Shown here: piece after piece, positions 16,945 to 23,748 of the stretch
Layout: each line of letters starts with the position of its first letter
How positions within the stretch are numbered: the first letter of the stretch is position 1
Origin: DASRWT01 sp046728035
GTDB lineage: Bacteria > Methylomirabilota > Methylomirabilia > Rokubacteriales > CSP1-6
NCBI GenBank assembly: GCA_046728035.1
Contig: JBKPDT010000418.1
Span: 1-30,855, forward strand
Length of the DNA: 30,855 nt
Reading direction: 5' to 3'
Translations under genes and position numbers: made by a program
The notes under the pieces: model-generated
Told to the model about the DNA's origin: nothing
Seen by the model: only the letters and a program-made list of their open reading frames with translations
Databases searched by the model: none

Positions 16945-17697
16945 ATGCGGCTGCCCGGCAAGGTGGCGATCGTGACGGGGGCGGCGAGCGGGCTGGGCCG
17001 CGGCATCGCGCTGGCGATGGCGCGGGAAGGCGCGCGCGTGGCGGTGGTGGACCTCAACGAGGCGGGCGCCAAGGAGACGGTCGAGGCCATCGGCAAGGCC
17101 GGCGGCGAGGCGGGCGCCTGGCGCGCCGACATCAGCGACAAGGCGCGCATCGACGCGGTGGTGAGCGAGGTGATCGCCCGCTGGGGCGCCGTCCACATCC
17201 TCGTGAACAACGCCGGCCTGGACAAGGTGGGGCCCTTCGTCGAGTCGCCCGAGGCAGACTGGGACCTGATCCTGCGCGTGAACCTCAAGGGTCCCATCGT
17301 GTGCACGCGGGCGGTGCTCGACGTGATGGTCAGGCAGGGCTACGGCAAGATCGTCAACATCGCCTCGGACGCGGGCCGGGTGGGCTCCACCGGCGAGGCC
17401 GTATACTCCGCCGCCAAGGGGGGCATCATCGCCTTCACCAAGACCATCGCCCGGGAGATGGCGCGCCATCGGATCAACGTGAACTGCCTCTGCCCGGGGC
17501 CCTCCGACACCCCGCTCTTCGCGGATGTCGCCGCGGGCAATCCGAAGCTCGCCGAGAGTCTCAAGCGCGTCATTCCCTTCGGCCGGCTGGGCACTGCCGA
17601 GGACCTGGCACCGGCCGTGGTCTTCTTCGCCTCCGACGAATCAGGCTTCGTGACCGGGCAGACGCTCTCCGTGTCCGGCGGCCTGACCATGATCTGA
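16945..17697 (+). CDS. short-chain dehydrogenase, BadH-like (2-hydroxycyclohexanecarboxyl-CoA dehydrogenase-like)
   Basis: A 250-residue classical SDR. The cofactor loop TGAASGLGRG is at 11-20, Asp36 at the end of strand 2 favours NAD+ over NADP+, NNAG is at 88-91, and the catalytic set is Ser141, Tyr154 and Lys158. The stretch IVNIASDAGRVGSTGEAVYS, then CPGPSDTPL and TGQTLSVSGGLTM at the end, closely recalls BadH of Rhodopseudomonas palustris. BadH oxidises 2-hydroxycyclohexanecarboxyl-CoA in the benzoate/alicyclic acid route. That resemblance is from memory; a 3-hydroxyacyl-CoA dehydrogenase or FabG-like role remains possible. ATG 16945 follows the dehydrogenase stop by two bases. The ring hydratase and ring-opening hydrolase (BadK, BadI) are not in the window. 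Confidence 0.88.
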   Translation: MRLPGKVAIVTGAASGLGRGIALAMAREGARVAVVDLNEAGAKETVEAIGKAGGEAGAWRADISDKARIDAVVSEVIARWGAVHILVNNAGLDKVGPFVESPEADWDLILRVNLKGPIVCTRAVLDVMVRQGYGKIVNIASDAGRVGSTGEAVYSAAKGGIIAFTKTIAREMARHRINVNCLCPGPSDTPLFADVAAGNPKLAESLKRVIPFGRLGTAEDLAPAVVFFASDESGFVTGQTLSVSGGLTMI

Positions 17698-17701
17698 GGG
17701 C

Positions 17702-18547
17702 TTGCCCCCCGACCTGGTCGTCGTCGGTCACGTCACCCTGGACGTGACGCCGAGCGGGACGCGGCCGGGAGGCGCCGCCTACTATGCCGCCCTCACCGCC
17801 CACCGGTTCGGCCTGCGGGTGGGGCTTCTGACCTCCTTCGGCCCGGACTTCCCCGCGGACGCCCTGCCGCACGACATCACCGTCGCCCGGGTGGACAGCG
17901 CGCGCACCACGATCTTCACGCTCAGCGGCGCGGGCGGCGGCCGCACCCTCACCCTGAAATCGCGTGCCGCCGACCTGGAGGCCGAGGATTTGCCGCCCGA
18001 GTGGGACACGGCGCCGCTGGCGCTCCTCTGCCCGGTGGTCAACGAGGTGGACCCCGCCCTCGCCGCCGCGTTCGAGGGGGGCTCGCTCGGCGTCCTACCG
18101 CAGGGCTGGCTCCGCCGGCGCGAAGCCGGCGGCGCCATCGTGCCGCAGCCGTGGGAAGACGCCGAGGCCGTCCTCGTGAACGCCCAGATCCTCGTGGCCA
18201 GCGAAGAGGACGTGGCGCACTGTCGGGAGGACGCGCTGGAGTGGTTCCAGCGGGTGCCGCTGGGCGCGCTCACCGCGGGGGCGCGTGGCGCCGAGCTCTT
18301 CGTCAACGGCGAGCCGTACCACGTGGCCCCGGACGTCGCCACCGAGGTGGACGACACCGGAGCGGGCGACGTCTTCGCCACGGTCCTTCTCATCGAGTAT
18401 CACCGCGGGGGCGATCCATGGGAGGCCGCGGCGGCGGCAGCCTGCGCGGCAGCCGCCGCGGTGGAGGGGCCCGGCGCGTCGGCACTGGTCGATCGCGCCA
18501 GCCTGGTGACGCGCGTGGCGGCGTACCGGAGGCAGCGCGGCGGCTAG
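17702..18547 (+). CDS. PfkB/ribokinase-family sugar or nucleoside kinase
   Basis: A 281-residue kinase of the PfkB family, which phosphorylates a sugar, sugar acid or nucleoside with ATP. The N-terminal GGAAYYAALTAHRFG matches the substrate-side PfkB signature. DTGAGD at 218-223, with Asp223 as catalytic base, is the C-terminal signature, followed by an alanine-rich helix. It is a little shorter than most members (about 300). The start is uncertain: TTG 17702 is the only start codon before conserved sequence, and GAGGG lies almost directly against it. The gene follows the SDR by four bases, so it is probably the last gene of the long operon, though its link to acid catabolism is unclear. It may instead belong with the transaldolase downstream. 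Confidence 0.85.
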   Translation: MPPDLVVVGHVTLDVTPSGTRPGGAAYYAALTAHRFGLRVGLLTSFGPDFPADALPHDITVARVDSARTTIFTLSGAGGGRTLTLKSRAADLEAEDLPPEWDTAPLALLCPVVNEVDPALAAAFEGGSLGVLPQGWLRRREAGGAIVPQPWEDAEAVLVNAQILVASEEDVAHCREDALEWFQRVPLGALTAGARGAELFVNGEPYHVAPDVATEVDDTGAGDVFATVLLIEYHRGGDPWEAAAAAACAAAAAVEGPGASALVDRASLVTRVAAYRRQRGG

Positions 18548-18561
18548 GGGCTCTGACGGGG

Positions 18562-18570
18562 TGCTACACT
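18562..18570 (+). promoter_or_regulatory. extended -10 promoter candidate for the cyclophilin-like/transaldolase genes
   Basis: TGCTACACT combines a TGn extension with TACACT at 18565-18570, the same -10 hexamer as in the strong promoter at 342-347. No -35 match lies 16-18 bases upstream. The start point would fall near 18577, only about six bases before ATG 18583, so the transcript would be almost leaderless. Confidence 0.4.
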
Positions 18571-18582
18571 GAACACCGGGAC

Positions 18583-18972
18583 ATGAAGGAGCGGCGCATC
18601 CGGATCACGGCGGGGTCGGTCGCGGCCGACGCCGTGCTCGACGACTCGAGCACCGCGCAGGCGGTGTGGGACGCGCTGCCGCTGGCCATACCCGGCGATA
18701 CGTGGGGCGACGAGATCTACTTCGGCATCCCAGTGAAAGCCAAGCCCGAGCGCCCGCGGGAGACGGTGGCGATGGGCGACCTCGGCTACTGGCCGCCGGG
18801 CTCCGCGTTCTGCATCTTCTTCGGTCCCACGCCGGCGAGCCGGGGTGCGGAGATCCGTCCCGCGAGCGCCGTCAACGTCTTCGGCCGGGTCATCGGCGAC
18901 CCCCGCGTCTTCAAGAAAGTCTCCGCCGGGACCACCATTCGCATCGAGCGCGCAGCACAGGAGGCGCCATGA
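18583..18972 (+). CDS. cyclophilin-like domain protein (TM1367 family)
   Basis: A 129-residue single-domain protein. The pattern WGDEIYFGIPV at about 41-51, a GDLGYWPPG turn at 66-73, CIFFGPTPAS at 77-86 and the end segment SAVNVFGRVIGD match the cyclophilin-like family typified by Thermotoga TM1367 (PF04126-type). These have a cyclophilin fold but no demonstrated prolyl isomerase activity that I know of; the biological role is not established. ATG 18583 is preceded by a possible extended -10 element and no Shine-Dalgarno sequence. The stop overlaps the transaldolase start as ATGA, so the two are co-translated. There is no signal peptide, so it should be cytoplasmic. Confidence 0.82.
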   Translation: MKERRIRITAGSVAADAVLDDSSTAQAVWDALPLAIPGDTWGDEIYFGIPVKAKPERPRETVAMGDLGYWPPGSAFCIFFGPTPASRGAEIRPASAVNVFGRVIGDPRVFKKVSAGTTIRIERAAQEAP

Positions 18973-19619
18973 AGATCTTCCTCGATTCCGCCAACGTGAA
19001 CGAGCTCAAGGAAGGCGTGGCCATGGGCCTCGTCGACGGCTGCACCACCAACCCCTCGCTCATCGCGAAGGAGAAGCGCCCCTTCCGGCCGCTGGTGGAG
19101 GAGATCTGCTCCATCGTGCCCGGCGACGTGAGCCTCGAAGTGGTCGCCACCGACTTCGACGGGATGGTGAAGGAGGGCAAGGAGCTGGCTCAGGTCGCGC
19201 CCAACGTGGTCGTCAAGTGCCCGCTCACCAAGGACGGGCTCAAGGCGGTGAAGCACCTGAGCGGGCAGGGGATCCGGGTGAACCAGACCCTCTGCTTCTC
19301 GGCGCCCCAGGCGCTCCTGTCGGCCAAGGCCGGCGCCGTCTACATCAGCCCCTTCCTCGGACGCCTCGACGACATCGGCGCGGTCGGCATGGACCTTATC
19401 CGCGACATCTGCCAGATCTACTCGAACTATGGCTTCAAGACCCAGGTGCTGGCCGCCTCCATTCGCAACCCCATCCACGTCGTGGACGCGGCCAAGGCGG
19501 GGGCGCACGTCGCGACCATGCCCTTCAACGTGCTGGAAATGCTCATGAAGCATCCCCTCACCGACATCGGCCTCAAGAAGTTCCTGGACGACTGGGAGAA
19601 GTCGGGAGCCAAGATCTAG
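18969..19619 (+). CDS. tal: transaldolase (small TalC/MipB-type)
   Basis: A 216-residue class I aldolase of the small transaldolase/fructose-6-phosphate aldolase family. It would transfer a dihydroxyacetone unit in the non-oxidative pentose phosphate pathway. The Schiff-base lysine is Lys83 in VVKCPLT. Two positions separate true transaldolases from FSA: the residue aligned with FSA Gln59 is Glu57 here, and the one aligned with FSA Tyr131 is Phe129 (ISPFLGR). Both point to transaldolase. TTNPSL near residue 26-31 and NQTLCFS at 105-111 are further family marks. The start overlaps the upstream stop by four bases. Downstream, 41 bases separate it from the sigma factor gene. Confidence 0.92.
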   Translation: MKIFLDSANVNELKEGVAMGLVDGCTTNPSLIAKEKRPFRPLVEEICSIVPGDVSLEVVATDFDGMVKEGKELAQVAPNVVVKCPLTKDGLKAVKHLSGQGIRVNQTLCFSAPQALLSAKAGAVYISPFLGRLDDIGAVGMDLIRDICQIYSNYGFKTQVLAASIRNPIHVVDAAKAGAHVATMPFNVLEMLMKHPLTDIGLKKFLDDWEKSGAKI

Positions 19620-19646
19620 TTCCACCCCAAACCCTCCCGCCGCCCG

Positions 19647-19652
19647 TATACC
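19647..19652 (+). promoter_or_regulatory. possible -10 element directly before the sigma factor gene
   Basis: TATACC lies eight bases upstream of ATG 19661 in an otherwise C-rich 41-base gap with no ribosome binding site. It could serve a leaderless transcript or be part of an autoregulated ECF promoter (CGTATA at 19645-19650). No convincing -35 element is visible. Confidence 0.25.
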
Positions 19653-19660
19653 TCCACGAC

Positions 19661-20194
19661 ATGGACAGGGAGCGGGCGCTGATGCAGCGGGTGGCGAAGG
19701 GGGACGGCCGGGCCTTCACCGAGCTGGTGGAGGCCTACGGCCCTCGGCTCATGGCGGTGGCGCGACGCCTCCTCGGCTCGCGTGCGGACGCCGAGGATGC
19801 CGTGCAGCGGGCCCTCCTCCAGTGCTATCAGGGCGCCCACGGCTACCAGCCGCGCTGGGCCGTCTCTACCTGGCTCTACCGCATCCTCACCAATGTGTGC
19901 GTGGACGAGCTGCGCCGCCGCACGGTCCGTCATGCCTACGCCGCCGCGCCACCCGCGGAGACGTCATCTGCCTTCGACGTGCCCGGCGACGCCGGCCGGC
20001 GCATCGACGTGGCGCGGGCGCTCGCGCGGGTGCCGCGCGAGGCGCGGGTGCTCCTGGCGCTCCACTACGTGAACGGGCTCGGCAATACCGAGCTCGCGCG
20101 GATCCGCGGCATCTCGATCAATACCGTGAAGAGCCAGCTCGCGCGTGGCAAGTCCATCTTGCGCGCGGCGCTGGCCGAGGGAGGTCACGAATGA
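19661..20194 (+). CDS. ECF-type RNA polymerase sigma factor
   Basis: A 177-residue sigma-70 family factor with only regions 2 and 4, the layout of extracytoplasmic-function sigma factors. Region 2 spans about 20-88 (LVEAYGPRLMAVARRLLG, AEDAVQRALL, WLYRILTNVCVDELRRR). Region 4 spans about 117-170, with the helix-turn-helix in TELARIRGISINTVKSQLAR. A short linker rich in Ala and Pro joins them. It directs RNA polymerase to a dedicated promoter set, probably including its own operon. No recognisable anti-sigma gene follows. Instead the stop overlaps, as ATGA, the start of a DNA alkyltransferase gene, and a DNA-dealkylating oxygenase comes next. This makes an alkylation-stress role likely, though it is inferred from context only. 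ATG 19661 is the first start after in-frame sequence of the transaldolase region. Confidence 0.9.
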   Translation: MDRERALMQRVAKGDGRAFTELVEAYGPRLMAVARRLLGSRADAEDAVQRALLQCYQGAHGYQPRWAVSTWLYRILTNVCVDELRRRTVRHAYAAAPPAETSSAFDVPGDAGRRIDVARALARVPREARVLLALHYVNGLGNTELARIRGISINTVKSQLARGKSILRAALAEGGHE

Positions 20195-20907
20195 GTCGCG
20201 ATCGAATCGACCACATGCTCGTCGAATACTTCCAGCCCGCAGGGGTGCCCGCGGGGCTGGCGCGCGGCGTGATCCGCCAGGCCGGCCTCGCCGGCCGCGA
20301 GGCGCAGGCGCTGCTCGGCCGGCTGGCCGTCCAGGCCACGCCGCGTGGCGTGAGCCTGATCCGCCTCGGCCGACAGGAGCGCGCCGACTCCGGCGCGTCC
20401 CGGCGCCTCGTGGACCGGGCCCGCGAAGAGCTCCACGATTATCTCGCTGGCCAGCGCACCTTCTTCTCGGTGCCCCTGGATCTTGCGTCAGTTCCCGACT
20501 TCCAGGCCAAGGTGCTTCGCGCCGCGCGCGAGATCCCGTTCGGCCAGGCGCGGCCCTATGCCTGGGTGGCTCGGCAGATCGGCCATCCGCGCGCGGTGCG
20601 CGCGGTGGGCACCGCGCTCGGGAAGAACCCGGTGCCCCTCATCGTCCCCTGTCATCGCGTGCTCAAGAGTGACGGCGGGTTCGGCGGGTACATCTTCGGC
20701 GCGCGGATCAAGGAGCGGCTGTTGGGGCTCGAGCGGACCACCCCGGTACTCGAGGGCTGCACCAGCACCCACATCGTCTGCCGGCTAGGCTGCCCACACC
20801 TCCGGCGCGCGAAGCCGGAGAACCGAGTGGTCTTCGCCTCGGTGGAGGACGCGCGGTCGGTGGGCTACCGGCCGTGCCTGGTATGCCGGCCCGCGCGGAT
20901 CGCGTGA
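20191..20907 (+). CDS. ogt: O6-alkylguanine-DNA alkyltransferase fused to a C-terminal Ada-type zinc domain
   Basis: A 238-residue suicide DNA repair protein. Residues about 48-181 form a complete MGMT/Ogt domain with EIPFGQARPYAWVARQIG, RAVGTALGKNP and the active site IVPCHRV, methyl acceptor Cys154. Residues about 190-235 match the Ada zinc-binding domain. Cys197 and Cys201 (CRLGC) and Cys229 and Cys232 (RPCLVC) reproduce the four-ligand spacing of E. coli Ada Cys38, Cys42, Cys69 and Cys72. In Ada, Cys38 accepts a methyl group from DNA phosphotriesters, so Cys197 is the candidate here. Order is reversed relative to Ada and there is no AraC-type DNA-binding part. The first 47 residues are extra compared with Ogt and unassigned. 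It overlaps the sigma factor gene and the oxygenase gene by four bases each. The zinc domain may sense DNA methylation for the sigma factor; that is inference. Confidence 0.9.
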   Translation: MSRDRIDHMLVEYFQPAGVPAGLARGVIRQAGLAGREAQALLGRLAVQATPRGVSLIRLGRQERADSGASRRLVDRAREELHDYLAGQRTFFSVPLDLASVPDFQAKVLRAAREIPFGQARPYAWVARQIGHPRAVRAVGTALGKNPVPLIVPCHRVLKSDGGFGGYIFGARIKERLLGLERTTPVLEGCTSTHIVCRLGCPHLRRAKPENRVVFASVEDARSVGYRPCLVCRPARIA

Positions 20908-21617
20908 GCGACGATCTCGCGCGACGCTGCGCGCGGCTGCCCTGGGAGGCGATCGTCGCCGCGCTGGACGAGCGCGGCTACGCGGTCACGGGCCCGCTGC
21001 TCGACGCGGCGGAATGTGAGGCGGTCGCGGCTCTCTATGCCGACGAGGGCCGCTTCCGCAGTCGCGTCGACATGGCGCGCTACCGTTTCGGGGCGGGCGA
21101 GTACAAGTACTTCGCGGCGCCGCTGCCCGAGCCGGTGGCGACGCTGCGGCGCGTGCTCTACCCGAGCCTCGCGCCCGCCGCCAATCGCTGGGCGGAGCGG
21201 CTCGGCGCGCGCGAGCGCTATCCGGCCGATCTCGACGGGCTCGCCCGGCTCTGCGCCCGCCACGGCCAGACCAAGCCCACACCGCTCATCCTCCGCTACG
21301 AGAAGGGTGGCTACAACTGCCTGCACCAGGATCTCTACGGCAAGGTCGCCTTCCCGCTCCAGCTCACCGTGCTCCTGAGCGAGCCGGAGCGGGACTTCAC
21401 GGGCGGCGAGTTCGTCCTGGTGGAGCAGAGGCCCCGCGCCCAGTCCGCCGCCCACGTGGTGCCGCTCCGGCGGGGCGAAGCGGTGATCTTCGCCACGCGC
21501 CATCGCCCCGCCCGGGGCGCGCGCGGCTGGCACCGCGTCGCCCTCCGGCACGGCGTGAGCGAGATCCGGTCGGGCGAGCGCTACACCCTCGGCATCATCT
21601 TCCACGACGCGGAGTGA
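20904..21617 (+). CDS. 2-oxoglutarate/Fe(II) oxygenase, PF09859 (Oxygenase-NA) type
   Basis: A 237-residue dioxygenase. The N-terminal part (ALDERGYAVTGPLL, FRSRVDMARYRFGAGEYKYF) and the core (PTPLILRYEKGGYNCLHQDL, LLSEPERDFTGGEFVLVEQR) closely fit the PF09859 family. That family is annotated as acting on alkyl-damaged nucleic acid in the manner of AlkB. Iron ligands are His141 and Asp143 (HQD) with His216 (LRHGVS) as the likely third. An arginine in RSGERYTLG (Arg222 or Arg226) would bind 2-oxoglutarate. It demethylates, by family analogy, N-alkylated bases that Ogt cannot repair. GTG 20904 overlaps the upstream stop as GTGA and is preferred over an in-frame ATG 30 bases earlier that would add non-conserved residues. 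It ends seven bases from the convergent gene. Confidence 0.9.
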   Translation: MSDDLARRCARLPWEAIVAALDERGYAVTGPLLDAAECEAVAALYADEGRFRSRVDMARYRFGAGEYKYFAAPLPEPVATLRRVLYPSLAPAANRWAERLGARERYPADLDGLARLCARHGQTKPTPLILRYEKGGYNCLHQDLYGKVAFPLQLTVLLSEPERDFTGGEFVLVEQRPRAQSAAHVVPLRRGEAVIFATRHRPARGARGWHRVALRHGVSEIRSGERYTLGIIFHDAE

Positions 21618-21624
21618 CGCATTC

Positions 21625-23685
21625 TTACGGACGCACGCAGTTGATGTAGGTCCAGCAGCAGCGAAACGCGTCCCGGCCGCCGAAGAGCGTGTCCATCGCG
21701 TGGCGGATGAGCGCCAGCCGGTCGGCGACGGCATCATGGCCGGGGGCCTTGCCGTCGATCTTGGCGGAGCCGCCCACCCAGCCCAGCACCGCCTCGTGAT
21801 AGGCGCTGAGAAACTCGAACCAGTCGGCGACCTTGGCCTCGATGGAGCGCGCCCGGACGTCCTCCACCGCGAAGCCGGCCTCCTCGAGAGTGCGCGTGTA
21901 GTAGTCCAGCGGCCGTACCGGCAGGAAGACCTGATCGCGGTGGGCGAGGTGCGCCTGGATGCGGGGCTCGTCGTCGAGCAGGGGCCGGTAGGCGGCATAG
22001 CGCGCGTCGTTGCGGACCAGGCCCGTGGCGACCTCGTGGATGGCCCAGACCGTCTCGTCTAGGATCCACTCGCTGGGCCCGGCCTGTGGGTTGCGGATAT
22101 TGCCCGACTGCACGAAGGCGCGCCCGCCCGGCCGCAGCACGCGGGCCCAGGACCCGAGGGTGGCCGCCAGGTCCCGGTAGAGATGGATGGCGTTGGTGGA
22201 GGCGAGGACGTCCGCCTTGCGCGCCAGCAGCTCCTGCCCCATCACCTCTTCGAGGAGCTCGAGCCGCCGCGCCTCCTTGAGCCAGCGCAGGAGCCGGAAG
22301 CCGATGCGCTCCTCGCCGCCGAACTTGTCGAGGGCGACGCGGAGGAACTTGGGGGAGCTGTCCACGATGAGCGCCCCGACATGGCGGTCGAAGATTCTCA
22401 GATTGAGCCGATCGAGGAGGATCCCGGTCCCGCCCGAGTAGTCGATGAGGAGCTGGCCGTCATCGAGGTGGCGCGCCAGGTCCTCGACCGTCGGATCGAG
22501 GTTCCGGTACCAGCCGTGGTTCTCGACGGTGTCGTACCTGAGACCGAAGGTGTCCATGGGCTGCTGGACCCAGTCCTGGTCGGGAATGCGCGCGAAGCCG
22601 GACGGCCACTGGAATCGTCTTCGTGGTCCACGCGCCTGCTGGATGGGGGCGCTGACGGCGGCGTGGATGCGCAGGAGGTCGGGGATGGTGGCGGCCGGCC
22701 GTCGGCCCCAGCCGCATTCGGTGGCGACTCCGAACCCGGACACGAAGCGCTGGGCCACCTCGATGCGGCGGCGCGTGCCCTCGACGCCGTCCGTGTGGTG
22801 GATCAAGCCCAGATAGAGCTCGGACTCGGCGCGCAGGCGGAGATCCCGCAGCGGCGCATAGTACGCCTCGTCGAGGCGCTCACGCGGGACGGGCAGGTGG
22901 ATCCAGGTGAGCGGGCGCCCGAGGCTCGCCGCCAGCGCATTGGCGACCTCGACGAGCTTGCCCGCGTCGGCCGGCTCCTTGAAGTGACGATGCTGGACGT
23001 CGCCGTAGCAGAGGTGAAAGCCGATCTGGACGTCCGGAGGCACGTGGCGAGAGATCCGGAGCAGCCGCTCCAGGATGCCGCCCTTGGCGTCGCCGAACCA
23101 GACCGGGAACACGCCCTCGAGCATCCCGAACTCGAAATTGGTGTCCCACTGGATAGCCAGCTGATCGTGGGGCAATTCCTGGAGGATGATCCGCAGCTCG
23201 CCGAGCACCTGCTCCTCGTAGACCGGCTCGAGGAGCTCCTGGTGCTCGGGCACCACGAAGGCGCTGATGGGGGCGAGCGGGGTGGGCAGGGAAACCTGGA
23301 AGCGACAGGCCACCGGCACCACACCGTCGCGCTTGAGGCGCGCGAAGACCCGGTAGGAGGACAGCGCCGCGTCCGCATAGCCGAGTGCCCCGAAGGTCAC
23401 GCTCTCCGCACGCGCCCCGTCCGCCAAGCGGACGCGGGGCAGCGGTCGCCAGCTGTTCGGGCCGGGCGGCACCACCTCGAGCTGGCGCTGGGTGGTGAAC
23501 ACGGGCAGCTGCCACACGATCCAGTCGGATCGGGGGCCGGTCTCGCCGTCGGGGATGCGCCGGAGGCGATCCCCGATCTCATCGGCGACGGCTCGGAACA
23601 CGGCCTCCGGGCCGGCCAGCGGCACGCTGCCGACCAGATGGGCCCCGGCCGCCACGAGATCGGGGAGGTTCGCGCTCATGCCCAT
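21625..23685 (-). CDS. MetE-like barrel fused to a class I SAM methyltransferase
   Basis: A 686-residue two-part protein. Residues about 10-345 resemble the UROD/MetE-like barrel: LVGSVPL at the start, then HLCYGD with His224 and Cys226, and TECGWG with Cys324. These match in order and setting the His-x-Cys and late Cys zinc ligands of cobalamin-independent methionine synthase, so a zinc-thiolate methyl-transfer site is plausible. Residues about 385-620 look like a class I methyltransferase, with LLIDYSGGTGILL (SAM loop, 412-424) and WARVLRPGGRAFV (513-525). It is last in a minus-strand run and convergent with the oxygenase. Two ATGs (23685 and 23679) could start it; a hairpin covers them. 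It may methylate a small molecule or form part of methyl-group metabolism; the substrate is unknown. I do not recognise a named protein with this architecture. Confidence 0.85.
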   Translation of the reverse strand: MGMSANLPDLVAAGAHLVGSVPLAGPEAVFRAVADEIGDRLRRIPDGETGPRSDWIVWQLPVFTTQRQLEVVPPGPNSWRPLPRVRLADGARAESVTFGALGYADAALSSYRVFARLKRDGVVPVACRFQVSLPTPLAPISAFVVPEHQELLEPVYEEQVLGELRIILQELPHDQLAIQWDTNFEFGMLEGVFPVWFGDAKGGILERLLRISRHVPPDVQIGFHLCYGDVQHRHFKEPADAGKLVEVANALAASLGRPLTWIHLPVPRERLDEAYYAPLRDLRLRAESELYLGLIHHTDGVEGTRRRIEVAQRFVSGFGVATECGWGRRPAATIPDLLRIHAAVSAPIQQARGPRRRFQWPSGFARIPDQDWVQQPMDTFGLRYDTVENHGWYRNLDPTVEDLARHLDDGQLLIDYSGGTGILLDRLNLRIFDRHVGALIVDSSPKFLRVALDKFGGEERIGFRLLRWLKEARRLELLEEVMGQELLARKADVLASTNAIHLYRDLAATLGSWARVLRPGGRAFVQSGNIRNPQAGPSEWILDETVWAIHEVATGLVRNDARYAAYRPLLDDEPRIQAHLAHRDQVFLPVRPLDYYTRTLEEAGFAVEDVRARSIEAKVADWFEFLSAYHEAVLGWVGGSAKIDGKAPGHDAVADRLALIRHAMDTLFGGRDAFRCCWTYINCVRP

Positions 23686-23722
23686 GCTCGGATCGCTCCG
23701 AGCATCCGCCCAAAGCGATCCG
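23684..23722 (-). promoter_or_regulatory. two overlapping, mutually exclusive inverted repeats at a translation start
   Basis: ATGCTCGGA (23684-23692) pairs perfectly with TCCGAGCAT (23697-23705), with a four-base loop. CGGATCGCT (23689-23697) pairs perfectly with AGCGATCCG (23714-23722). The stems share bases 23689-23697, so only one can form. On the minus-strand RNA the first stem contains the GGAG-like ribosome site and the start codon of the fusion gene; the second stem would free them. Alternatively they are protein-binding palindromes. Confidence 0.5.
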
Positions 23723-23748
23723 GGGTCAACCGCGGCAACCGCGAAGCG

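Noticed and set aside
20874..20903. Earlier ATG for the PF09859 oxygenase
   Set aside because: It adds ten non-conserved residues within the alkyltransferase gene, while GTG 20904 gives the usual 4-base overlap.
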